From Kitagawia praeruptora (taxonomy: Eukaryota > Streptophyta > Magnoliopsida > Apiales > Apiaceae), in contig CM075347.1 of the NCBI GenBank assembly GCA_037693485.1, positions 145,589,501 to 145,653,500 on the forward strand: DNA of 64,000 nucleotides, given 5' to 3'. This document shows, piece by piece, positions 11,416 through 21,000 of this stretch; position 1 is the first letter of the stretch; every line of letters begins with the position of its first letter. The translations under genes and the position numbers were made by a program. Under the pieces are notes generated by a model that made no database searches, was not told where the DNA came from, and worked only from the letters and a program-made list of their open reading frames with translations.

Positions 11416-13923
11416 ATGAGTTCGAATACACCAAAGACTACAGGAACGGTGAAGGTCCCTAAGTTTGATAAAGAAAACTTCAACCTCTGGAAGATAAAGA
11501 TGATGTTGTTCATCAAAGCCTCTCATCCCTTGTATCCTGAGATTCTCAAGAATGGTCCTTTTGTTCCACAACAAGAGATACCAGAGAAGACTGTTGGAAC
11601 CATAACAATCCCTAGAGCTTATGAGGCCAAGGATCCATCAAAGTGGACAGAGTCAGAAAGGGAGAAGGTTGCTCTTGACAGCCACCTCATGTTGCTCATC
11701 ATTGATTCCATGGATATGTCAATGTTTGCAAACATTGCATCATGCGCGTCTGCTAAAGAGATGTGGGATCACATTGAGGTGTTGTGTGAAGGGACTAATG
11801 AGGTTAAAGAAAACAGGAAACAGATACTGGTCACACAGTATGAAGCTTTCATGGCACAGCCCAAGGAAAGCATCACTGAGATGTTTGAAAGGTTTCACAA
11901 GCTAGTTACTGAGTTGCAGATGAATGGAAAGGTTTACAGCACCAAGGAGTTAAATATGAAATTTCTGTTGTCTTCACCAAATCATCTGGAGCAAAGAGTC
12001 ATTTCCCTAAGAGAGAGAGATTTGAACAAAGTCACCTATGATGTACTCTATGGAGTCCTAAAGACTCATGAACTTGAGTTGCTTCAGAAGAGGGCTATCC
12101 AAGCAAACCAAGGTAGGATGATAAACACATCATGTGCCTTGATTGTCAACAAATCCATCCTGGACCTAGAAGCATCTACAAGCCAACTAAGGATAGAGGA
12201 GGTGGCAGATGATGAAGAAACTGAAGCTGGGGTGAGTGAACCTGTTGAGGAAAAGGAGGAAGAAGAAGAGGAGTTTTACACTCTGGAAGAACTTGATGGG
12301 ATGGAAAATACTTCATATGCTTTCATGGCCAGAAAATTTCCAAACATCAGATTTAAAAGAAATCAACCCTTCAAACCCAAAACTCAAAACCATTCAGCCA
12401 ACAAGAACAAGGCACCTGTGAAACCAAACAGAAATAAGTTCAAAACCGGTTATGTGGATAGGTCATCTGTAAGGTGTTATAGATGCAATGACCTAGGGCA
12501 TTTTGCCAGTGAATGCAAGAAGCCTAAAAAGAAGGATAGAGATTATCTTGAGCTAGAAGCTAAGTATGAGGCCCTTCTGAAAAAGCAGACACATGGTAAG
12601 GCCTACATAGCTGAAGGGAAGTGTTGGGATGATTCTGAGAGTGATGAAGAGGAACAAGAATTCTGCAATTATGCCTTGATGGCCAACTCCAAGGATGACT
12701 CATCTTCATCTGATTCTCAGGTACCATCTCTCACTACTATAGACATGTCTGTTTCTGAATACAAATCCATGATTGAACAATTATCTGTTGAAATGTTTAA
12801 TATTCATACTAGTATGACTGCTGCTAATGAGGAGATTGCTAAACTGTCTACTAGAAATGAAGTATTAACCAAAAAGAATGAGGAACTTGAGCTAACTGCT
12901 ATGCAAGTAGAAAACCTTAAGAAAGAAGTTGAATATTTGGAGAACAAGGTTCTATGTGCTAGTCAAGTAGAGAAGGCTCTTAGGGATGAATTAGCTGAGA
13001 ATGAATTCAAACTTAAAACTTTCAAGAAATCATCTGGTTTAGTGCAATCCTACTGTGAGAAAATTGAAGCTAAACCTAAAGCAGCTATTGGACTTGACTA
13101 TGACTCTCTCAAACAAAGGAAAGGCTATGCTGTCATCGAAGAGGACACAGCTGTTCATGAGAAAGTGCCTCACATTTTGAGAAAAACTGAAAATCCAATT
13201 TTTAAGGAATCAACATTTGAAATTGATGAGGATGCCTTACTCATCAAGCAAATGTTGAATGATGAGGATGAGGCACAATCTAGTGAACAGCAAGCATCCT
13301 CTAAGGGTGAGAGTGCCAAGTCAAAGACCAAGAAGCCAGTAGTTGATAGGCCAAGACCTAAGAAGTTTGTTAAGTTTGTATCAGCTGGGAAGAGTGAATC
13401 AGAAAAGGAAGTGACTAAAAAGAAACAGAACAGAAATGGCAAGTTAGGGATTAACAAGGATAACAACTATGCTTATATGCCTAATGCCCCTAGGAAAACT
13501 TGTCAGAACTGTTTCAGTACCAACCATCTAACTCATGCATGCAAGAAACCTGTTGGTAGTGTGTCTAAACCTTTCTATGATTGTTCTGTGCCTCTAAGAC
13601 ATAGAGATGCACCCTTCTGTGATAAATTTGACTGTATGCCATGCAATATGAATGTTATGACTAGTTGTTTTAATTTAAGAAGACAGTTCATTGATGGTTG
13701 TATCAGTCACAATTCTCACACACACTACACAAGGTCAAAGTCTTCAAGTCCTCCTAAAGCTAGGAAGGTACCTTTGTCACCTAAGTCTGAAACCTCAGGT
13801 TCTAAGACTTCCAACAGTGACAAGAAGACTGACACTAAGAAAGTTAACAAGCATGTTGTTTATGATAAAACTGTCTCTAAGTCACATGGACCCAAACTTG
13901 TTTGGGTACCAAAGGAAAAGTAA
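11416..13923 (+). CDS. Gag (capsid/nucleocapsid) of element A, 835 aa
   Basis: Gag forms the virus-like particle and binds the genomic RNA. I choose the ATG at 11416, 31 bp after the primer site, because MSSNTPKTTGTVKVPKFD starts the conserved region; the upstream frame lies in the LTR. The N-terminal 270 residues match the copia gag core (FNLWKIKMMLFI, AKEMWDHIE). An acidic stretch follows near 275-300. A CCHC zinc knuckle, CYRCNDLGHFASEC, sits near residue 354, and a second, CQNCFSTNHLTHAC, near 696. A coiled-coil-rich segment lies near 465-540. The protein is much longer than most copia gags, which fits SIRE. It ends VWVPKEK then TAA. Pol continues in the -1 frame. Confidence 0.93.
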   Translation: MSSNTPKTTGTVKVPKFDKENFNLWKIKMMLFIKASHPLYPEILKNGPFVPQQEIPEKTVGTITIPRAYEAKDPSKWTESEREKVALDSHLMLLIIDSMDMSMFANIASCASAKEMWDHIEVLCEGTNEVKENRKQILVTQYEAFMAQPKESITEMFERFHKLVTELQMNGKVYSTKELNMKFLLSSPNHLEQRVISLRERDLNKVTYDVLYGVLKTHELELLQKRAIQANQGRMINTSCALIVNKSILDLEASTSQLRIEEVADDEETEAGVSEPVEEKEEEEEEFYTLEELDGMENTSYAFMARKFPNIRFKRNQPFKPKTQNHSANKNKAPVKPNRNKFKTGYVDRSSVRCYRCNDLGHFASECKKPKKKDRDYLELEAKYEALLKKQTHGKAYIAEGKCWDDSESDEEEQEFCNYALMANSKDDSSSSDSQVPSLTTIDMSVSEYKSMIEQLSVEMFNIHTSMTAANEEIAKLSTRNEVLTKKNEELELTAMQVENLKKEVEYLENKVLCASQVEKALRDELAENEFKLKTFKKSSGLVQSYCEKIEAKPKAAIGLDYDSLKQRKGYAVIEEDTAVHEKVPHILRKTENPIFKESTFEIDEDALLIKQMLNDEDEAQSSEQQASSKGESAKSKTKKPVVDRPRPKKFVKFVSAGKSESEKEVTKKKQNRNGKLGINKDNNYAYMPNAPRKTCQNCFSTNHLTHACKKPVGSVSKPFYDCSVPLRHRDAPFCDKFDCMPCNMNVMTSCFNLRRQFIDGCISHNSHTHYTRSKSSSPPKARKVPLSPKSETSGSKTSNSDKKTDTKKVNKHVVYDKTVSKSHGPKLVWVPKEK

Positions 13924-16900
13924 TACCTTTGTGTTTGCAGGGCAAAGAAAGTGAGAAGAAGGTCATGTGGATTTTGGACAGTGGATGCTCAAATCATATG
14001 ACTGGTGATATGGCCCTGCTATCACAGTATGAGGAAAAGGCTGGCCCAATGGTTGCTTTTGGAGATGACAGTATGGGTAACACATTGGGATATGGCAAGC
14101 TGAAAGTTGGAAATGTCATCATTGAAGATGTAGCACTAGTCAAGGGGCTCAAGCATAATCTGTTAAGTGTTGGTCAGTTTACTGATAGAGGATTCAAAGT
14201 GAATTTTGACAAAGATGAATGTTTGATCACCCACAAGAAGACTGGTGATTTTGCTCTATCTGGAGTAAGGAAGGGAAGCCTGTTTGTAGCCAATATGGAC
14301 TCTGCAAACAAGGACAAAATTTGTTGCTTTTATTCAAAAGCATCAAATGAAGATTGTTGGTTGTGGCACAAGAAACTATCACACCTGAACTTTAAGGCCA
14401 TTAATTCTCTAGTCAAAAGAGAGTTAGTGAGAGGCATGCCCACACTTGAATTCTGCCAAGAAGGAGTGTGTGAGGCTTGTCAAAAAGGAAAAATGAAGAG
14501 ATCAAGCCACAAGTCAAAGACAGTGACATCTGTAACCAAGCCACTACAACTTATCCATATGGATTTGTTTGGGCCTGTTAACATAATGTCACTTGGAAGA
14601 AAGAAGTATGCCCTGGTAATGGTTGATGATTTTTCAAGGTATACATGGGTAGAATTTCTGGCATCAAAAGATGAGGCTCCACAAGTAATCATTGAGCATA
14701 TAAAGAAAGTTGACAAGGAAGCAAAGGCAAACGATGCAAGTGTGATTGCATTGAGGAGTGATAATGGAACAGAGTTCAGAAATGCCACACTTGAAGCATT
14801 CTGCAAAGAGAATGGCATTTCTCAGCAATTCTCAGCTCCAAGGACTCCACAACAAAATGGAGTTGTTGAGAAAAAGAATAGAACTCTAATTGAGGCTGCT
14901 AGAACAATGTTAATTGATGCAAAAATGCCCACATGTTTTTGGGCTGAGGCTGTGAGCACTGCATGCTATATTCAGAACAGAACCCTCATCAACAAAAACA
15001 CTGGAAAGACTCCTTACAACTTGATGACTGGAAAGAAGCCTACACTGAAGTATATTCATACTTTTGGAAGCAAATGCTTTGTACTTAAGGACAATTCTGA
15101 ATATGTTGGAAAGTTTGATGCAAAAGCATTTGAAGGAATTTTTCTTGGCTATTCTATGGAAAGAATTGCATACAAGGTTTATGTCATCAGTCAAAAGAAA
15201 GTTATGGAAAGCACAGATGTAACATTTGATGACAGCAAACTACCTGGACTAGAAGAAGCCAATGATGAAGACAAAGATCCATTGAAGTTTGATAATCTAG
15301 ATGATTCTGATGAAGAGACTGAAACTGGAGTTGAAACTCAAGTTCAACAAACTCAAGTGAATAATGATACAAGAGAAGAATTTGTGCCAATCAATAGTGA
15401 AGAAACAAGCATCCAAGACACACCTGTGAGTAATGGCAACTTCACAAGGGGAGAAAATGAGGATGATCATGATGAGGATGATGAAGCAACATCAAGGATG
15501 AGAAATCAGGCTGAACACTCAAGGAAATGGGATAGATCACACACTGCAGAGCAAATCATTGGAGATCCTAATGCAGGAGTAAGGACTAGGAGAGCAACTC
15601 AAAATGAGTGCCTCTATGGATGTTTTCTATCACAAGTTGAGCCTAAGAAACTTGATGATGCATTGTTGGATCCAGATTGGATTATTGCCATGCAAGAGGA
15701 GCTGAATCAATTTGAAAGGAACAAAGTATGGGAACTTGTGCCTGCACCAAAGAATAGAACCATTGTTGGAACAAAATGGGTTCTGAAGAATAAGATGGAT
15801 GAAGATGGTGTAATAATAAGAAACAAAGCAAGGCTGGTTGCAAAAGGATACTCTCAACAGGAAGGCATTGATTATGATGAGACATTTGCCCCTGTTGCTA
15901 GATTGGAAGCCATTAGAATATTCTTGGCATTTGCTGCTCATTCAAACTTTAAAGTTTATCAAATGGATGTCAAGAGTGCATTTCTAAATGGAGAGTTGGA
16001 AGAAGAGGTTTATGTGCAACAACCACCTGGCTTTGAGGATCCACATTTCCCAGAATTTGTCTACAGATTGCTTAAGGCACTGTATGGACTTAAGCAAGCT
16101 CCAAGAGCATGGTATGATACTCTATCACAATTTCTTCTTGAAAATCAATTCACTCGAGGCACATTGGACAAGACACTGTTTTACAAGAAGCATGGTGATG
16201 ATATGATCCTAGTTCAAATCTATGTGGATGATATCATTTTTGGTTCTACAAATGAGAAACTATGTGAGAAATTCTCTAAACTCATGCAGAGCAGATATGA
16301 GATGAGTATGATGGGAGAGTTGACATTCTTTCTAGGGTTGCAAGTCAGTCAAAGGAAGGATGGTATCTTTATCAGTCAAACCAAGTACATCAAGGATTTA
16401 TTGAAGAAGTTTGACTTGGAAGATTGTTCACCTGCCAAGACACCCATGGCCACTGCCACTAAATTGGATGAAGATGCTAAAGGCAAGAGAGTAGATATCT
16501 CAGTCTACAGAGGCATGGTTGGTTCTCTACTCTACCTCACTGCAAGTAGGCCAGACATCATGTTTGCTACATGCTTGTGTGCAAGGTTTCAATCAAATCC
16601 AAAGGAATCACATTTGATTGCAATAAAAAGGATCTTTAGATATCTGAAGGGCACTCCTAACTTGGGATTATGGTACCCTAAGGACACAGGGTTCAATCTG
16701 GTTGGCTACTCTGATGTTGATTATGCTGGATGCAGAGTGGATAGGAAAAGCACCTCAGGAAGCTGCCAGTTTCTTGGACAAAGGTTAGTTTCTTGGTATA
16801 GCAAGAAGCAACAATCTGTGTCAACTTCTACAGCTGAGGCTGAATACATAGCTGCTAGAAGTTGCTGTGCTCAAGTGCTTTGGATTAGAAATCAACTTAG

Positions 16901-17174
16901 AGATTATGGACTTGTGTTGGAAAGAATTCCAATCATGTGTGACAACACAAGTGCAATCTCTATAGTTGCCAATCCTGTCAATCATTCTAGAACAAAGCAC
17001 ATTGACATCAGATATCATTTCATAAGAGAACATGCAACTAATGGAACCATTGAGTTGCATTATGTCTCTACAGATAAACAACTAGCTGATATATTCACTA
17101 AGCCATTAGATGAAGCCACCTTCACAAGGATGGTAAGTGAGATTGGAATGCTGAATTCTTCAGATTCTGGCTAA
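13881..17174 (+). CDS. Pol of element A: protease, integrase, reverse transcriptase, RNase H
   Basis: The frame is open from 13881, overlaps the end of gag by 43 nt and is in the -1 frame relative to it. Recognisable pol starts near 13944. Domains in order: aspartic protease with LDSGCSNHMTG; GAG-pre-integrase HHCC zinc region (HKKLSHLNF, CEACQKGK); integrase D,D,E (HMDLFGP, RSDNGTEF, QNGVVEKKNR); reverse transcriptase (QMDVKSAFLNGE, YVDDIIFGST); RNase H (GYSDVDYAGC, STAEAEYIAA, KHIDIRYHFIRE, LADIFTKPL). The whole is about 1097 aa with no stop. Two unusual residues are visible: Val in GYSDVDYAG, where GYSDADYAG is usual, and Arg after AEYIAA, where Gly is usual. How pol is expressed from a separate frame is unclear; see the junction finding. 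Confidence 0.94.
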   Translation, partial: VTWTQTCLGTKGKVIPLCLQGKESEKKVMWILDSGCSNHMTGDMALLSQYEEKAGPMVAFGDDSMGNTLGYGKLKVGNVIIEDVALVKGLKHNLLSVGQFTDRGFKVNFDKDECLITHKKTGDFALSGVRKGSLFVANMDSANKDKICCFYSKASNEDCWLWHKKLSHLNFKAINSLVKRELVRGMPTLEFCQEGVCEACQKGKMKRSSHKSKTVTSVTKPLQLIHMDLFGPVNIMSLGRKKYALVMVDDFSRYTWVEFLASKDEAPQVIIEHIKKVDKEAKANDASVIALRSDNGTEFRNATLEAFCKENGISQQFSAPRTPQQNGVVEKKNRTLIEAARTMLIDAKMPTCFWAEAVSTACYIQNRTLINKNTGKTPYNLMTGKKPTLKYIHTFGSKCFVLKDNSEYVGKFDAKAFEGIFLGYSMERIAYKVYVISQKKVMESTDVTFDDSKLPGLEEANDEDKDPLKFDNLDDSDEETETGVETQVQQTQVNNDTREEFVPINSEETSIQDTPVSNGNFTRGENEDDHDEDDEATSRMRNQAEHSRKWDRSHTAEQIIGDPNAGVRTRRATQNECLYGCFLSQVEPKKLDDALLDPDWIIAMQEELNQFERNKVWELVPAPKNRTIVGTKWVLKNKMDEDGVIIRNKARLVAKGYSQQEGIDYDETFAPVARLEAIRIFLAFAAHSNFKVYQMDVKSAFLNGELEEEVYVQQPPGFEDPHFPEFVYRLLKALYGLKQAPRAWYDTLSQFLLENQFTRGTLDKTLFYKKHGDDMILVQIYVDDIIFGSTNEKLCEKFSKLMQSRYEMSMMGELTFFLGLQVSQRKDGIFISQTKYIKDLLKKFDLEDCSPAKTPMATATKLDEDAKGKRVDISVYRGMVGSLLYLTASRPDIMFATCLCARFQSNPKESHLIAIKRIFRYLKGTPNLGLWYPKDTGFNLVGYSDVDYAGCRVDRKSTSGSCQFLGQRLVSWYSKKQQSVSTSTAEAEYIAARSCCAQVLWIRNQLRDYGLVLERIPIMCDNTSAISIVANPVNHSRTKHIDIRYHFIREHATNGTIELHYVSTDKQLADIFTKPLDEATFTRMVSEIGMLNSSDSG

Positions 17175-18020
17175 GTGAATACATCATCTAGATTGTTGCA
17201 GCAGTAAACACTTACTTTATCTAAATCCTCAATATTTTTGAAGTAAGTGTTGGCTGAAATATGATTTATAAATATTTCAAATCTGTTGCATATGTTGAAA
17301 ATCATATTTTTATTAACTTAAAATTTCTATGAAATTTTGAGAAAATCACTATTTGATTTGCTAGGATATTTTTCAATGAATATGTCTGGTAAATTTTTAC
17401 AAGATAGTGAAAATCAAATTTTTTATGAGTGATGGGTATAGTTCGATAAGTCAGACTTCTCGAATGATTCACTATTCGACATCTCTAATAAGTCTCATTA
17501 GAGTACTCTTGAGTTCTCGAATAGAGTCTTTCTGAGATATCGAATAGAGGAATTCTAGACTTCTCGAATATAGTAACTGAGTTCTCGAATGATTGAGTTC
17601 TCGAACACTATATTTGAGTTCTCGAATCATTTGAAAAGGCTGAATTCTCGCTGAATTTTAACCGATTTTGGATTTTTATCTAAAAATTTAATTCACTCAT
17701 AAAAACACATTTTATTTAATTTAGAATTATTTCTAAGTTAGATAACTGCCAGCTGTGAGTTTCTATCTGATTGAGTTATCGATTAAGCCATTCTTGACTT
17801 CTCGAATAGTTGTTTTCTACTTCTCGAATGCCTGACTTGTCGATACAAAACAGTCTGCTAATCGACAATTCAAGTACTTCATACTTATACAATTTCACAT
17901 CTATTCGATTCATTTCATTCGATTTCTCAAGCATCTACACTCTCTAAACCCCTGAAACCCTAGCTACGAAAAGCCAAATTTCTTCTTCAACCTTCAATTT
18001 CTTTTCTCTCTTCTACACAA
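17175..18020 (+). promoter_or_regulatory. Spacer between pol and ORF3 with a second TTCnnGAA cluster
   Basis: There is no gene here. From 17457 to 17828 the palindrome TTCTCGAA occurs eight times (17457, 17514, 17561, 17582, 17598, 17619, 17799, 17821), with related TTCGATAAGTC, ATTCGACATCTC and CGATATCTCAGAA-type words. It is the same vocabulary as the LTR array, mostly in the other orientation, and ends about 190 bp before the ORF3 start. A CT-rich, leader-like stretch precedes the ATG. I infer an internal promoter for ORF3. Confidence 0.5.
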
Positions 18021-21000
18021 ATGGCAACAGTAAAGTTCAACACCAACTTCATCGCTCTCACTAGTGATGTTGAAGCACCCAATGCAAATTTCAAGTGCTT
18101 TGTGAAATGGATGGCTGAGTCATATATCAAGGATGCACTCTCTGCCAACCCAACTCTGTATCTCGATATTCTGGAACAATTCTGGAGTACTGCTATTGTG
18201 GAGGTTGTAGCCCTGGAAAACGCAATAACTTCCTATGTCATCTACTGCAAGGTTCAAGATAAGGAAATCACTATCACTACTGCAGACATGAACCAAGCAC
18301 TAGGACTACAACAAGAGTCATTTGACAGAATGGCCACTAACGCAGAGTTGGAGGAATTCTTTGAGTTCATAAACTACTCAGATGGGATTAACCTTGGAAA
18401 GCTAAACAGAAAGAATCTGAGAAAGGAGTGGAGCTATGTGTTTGCAACTCTTCTCCAAGTCTTCACTGCCAGGAAATCAAGCTTTGATCAAATCAGTGCA
18501 CCTGTGCAGCAAATTGGATATGCTTTGGCCTATGGAAAGAAGATAGATGTTGGCCAAATCATACTTCAAGAATTATATGGGAGACTTGGTAAGAACACAA
18601 CCAAGAGAGGTACTGATATTTTCTTCCCTCGCTTTATTCAATCTGTACTTAATTATAAAAATGCTTCATTGATTGAATTGCCTGGGATTGATAAAAATAA
18701 AATAGGCTATCCTAAGTCCATGACCAAACTCATTTTTGGTAACTTGGAAACTAGGAATGATGTGGATGTAAGACTGAACATAACTCCCCATATGGAGAGT
18801 TTGTTTAGGACTTACCCCCACAACATGCCAACATTTGATGCAAAATCTAAGTTAGCACAGCCCAAGCAAGTAGAACAAAATGCTAACCCAGGGCCTGCTA
18901 ACCAACCCTCTCAACCAAACACTCTACCTCTTACTGAGCCAACTGCATCATCCTCTCAAAAGGGTGATGTTAGTAAAAAGAAGAGAAAGGAAGTAATGTC
19001 TGCACCTTTAAATATCTTGTCTGAAGCAGCATTAGCTGTTGAATTAGGTCTAGGAAGTGAGGAACCTGAGTTACCCTTACACAGAACAAAGAAGAAGAAA
19101 ACTAAGACCACCTCTTCAGTCACACAAATGGCTGAAGTTGTAAAATCAGGGGCACACAGCTCACTAGGTGTATCCTCTCAACAGGGTGCACCTATAGAAT
19201 CAAGCATTCTCCCCAATGCACCCTCTTGTATAGAGTCAGCACATGGGAGTGATAAGGCTGGCACAACACTGAGTGGAGAGCACATCACTTTTGAAACTCC
19301 CTCTATCTCTCAGGGGGAGTTGCCAAAATCTACTCTAAAACACACTTCTCTTCCAGAATCTAACTCTGAAATTTCTTTGGAACCTGCAACTCAGACAACT
19401 GAGATGCAAGGTATTGATCATCAAGAATCCTTTTCGCTTGATGAGCCAATAATTTCAAGTGACTTAGTGCATGACACTTTGTTCACCACTCAGAACCCAC
19501 ATTTAGATGGTGAGGGAATGCATGCTGAGGCATATCCTAATGACACCATCACAAACACAGAGGTTCCCCTAGTTTTTACTAGAGACTCTGTGCCTGTGTC
19601 AACTGCTGGTGTAATTCATCCCACTTCTGTGGTGACACCAGTAGTAGAGTCAATCCATCCGGTTACAGAAGTTGCATCTGTAACTGAGGAGACTAGCTTG
19701 CCTAGCTCTAGCTCTGACTTCATGTCAACATGGCTGAAGCCTGTGCAACATGACAGTGCTTCAGGATCAGGGTCTGTTCCACAACAATTGACGGTTGAAG
19801 CACTTCAAAGCTTAATTGTGGATCAGATTCCTGAGTTCACAAAGATTGCTCAGCACCTTCTCACTGCAGACATGCCCAATCCAGACTATGAGGCTATTCT
19901 GTTATGCCATAGGGATGATGTGGAAGTGCAGAAGTCAAAGATCATTGATGATGCTGAGAGAGATGGCAACATAGATGCCTGGTTGCAAGGAAAATATGAT
20001 ATTACTCTCGATGAAGCACTTCAGTATCTCAGGGAGGAATACATCACTTCACTGGGCTCCAATGCAAAATCCCTGTCACCTGGTGAAGTGTATGAAGCTG
20101 TAAATGACTCCTACAAGGGTTTCCTCAAGGCTGCACACTATCTTGGCAAGGGAGTCAAAACTGAAGTCAACAGGGTGTGTGATAAGACAGCCACTTCAGT
20201 AGCAGAAGTCAAGAGGGCCTTTGATGCTAAATTTCCTCAATTGGACAGTGTGTTCAAGGACATCAAACACTGCAACTCTACCTGCACTCAGGTGGACAAT
20301 GGGCTGGCTGTGCTAAAAGATGCTGTCACAGGTCTGGGGCATCAATTTCAGAATCTATCTGACCAGACTACAGATGCCAATGCCATGCTGAGGATAATGT
20401 TCAAAAATCTTTATGGAGATAGACTAGTGACTGATGTCCCTGTGCATGAATTGTCTAAATATGAAGTGAAGAGGCTGCAGGATCAATCTTTATCTGGCTT
20501 CAAGGCCAATGAGTTATTCACTAAGGTCAACACTCTTGAGCAGGAGGTAGCTACTCTCACCAAGACCAATGCTCATCTCACAGAAAAGGTTGCATTGCTA
20601 AATGATCAGTTGGACACTCAAGCATCCACCACAGCTGATGTCCTTCTGCATCAACAATCCATGTTAGCTGCAATGATGAAGCATATGGGTCTCCCTCTAC
20701 CTGATGAATCTTCACTCCCAAAGGACATTTCTACAGCCTCTGTGCCTGACAACAAGCCTAAGGGGGAGAAGAAGGCTAGGAACTCAAATTCAAAGGGGGA
20801 GACAAAGGGAGAGAAAGGCATAATAATCAAAGAGGGTGGTCAACAAAGGGCTTCTAAGTCTCTAGCAAATGTGCCTGGCAAGGGAAAAGCCAAAGTAGAT
20901 GAGCCTCCATCTATCTTGCCAGTTGTCACCTTACCAACTGTGCACATCACTACTCCTGGAGGTCAAAAGCAATCCATAACTACCACAGTGGTTGCAGGGA

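Noticed and set aside
13881..13923. A classical -1 ribosomal slippery heptamer at the element A gag/pol overlap
   Set aside because: I looked for X XXY YYZ in the gag frame; only GGAAAAG and AAAGGAA-type words occur and neither fits.
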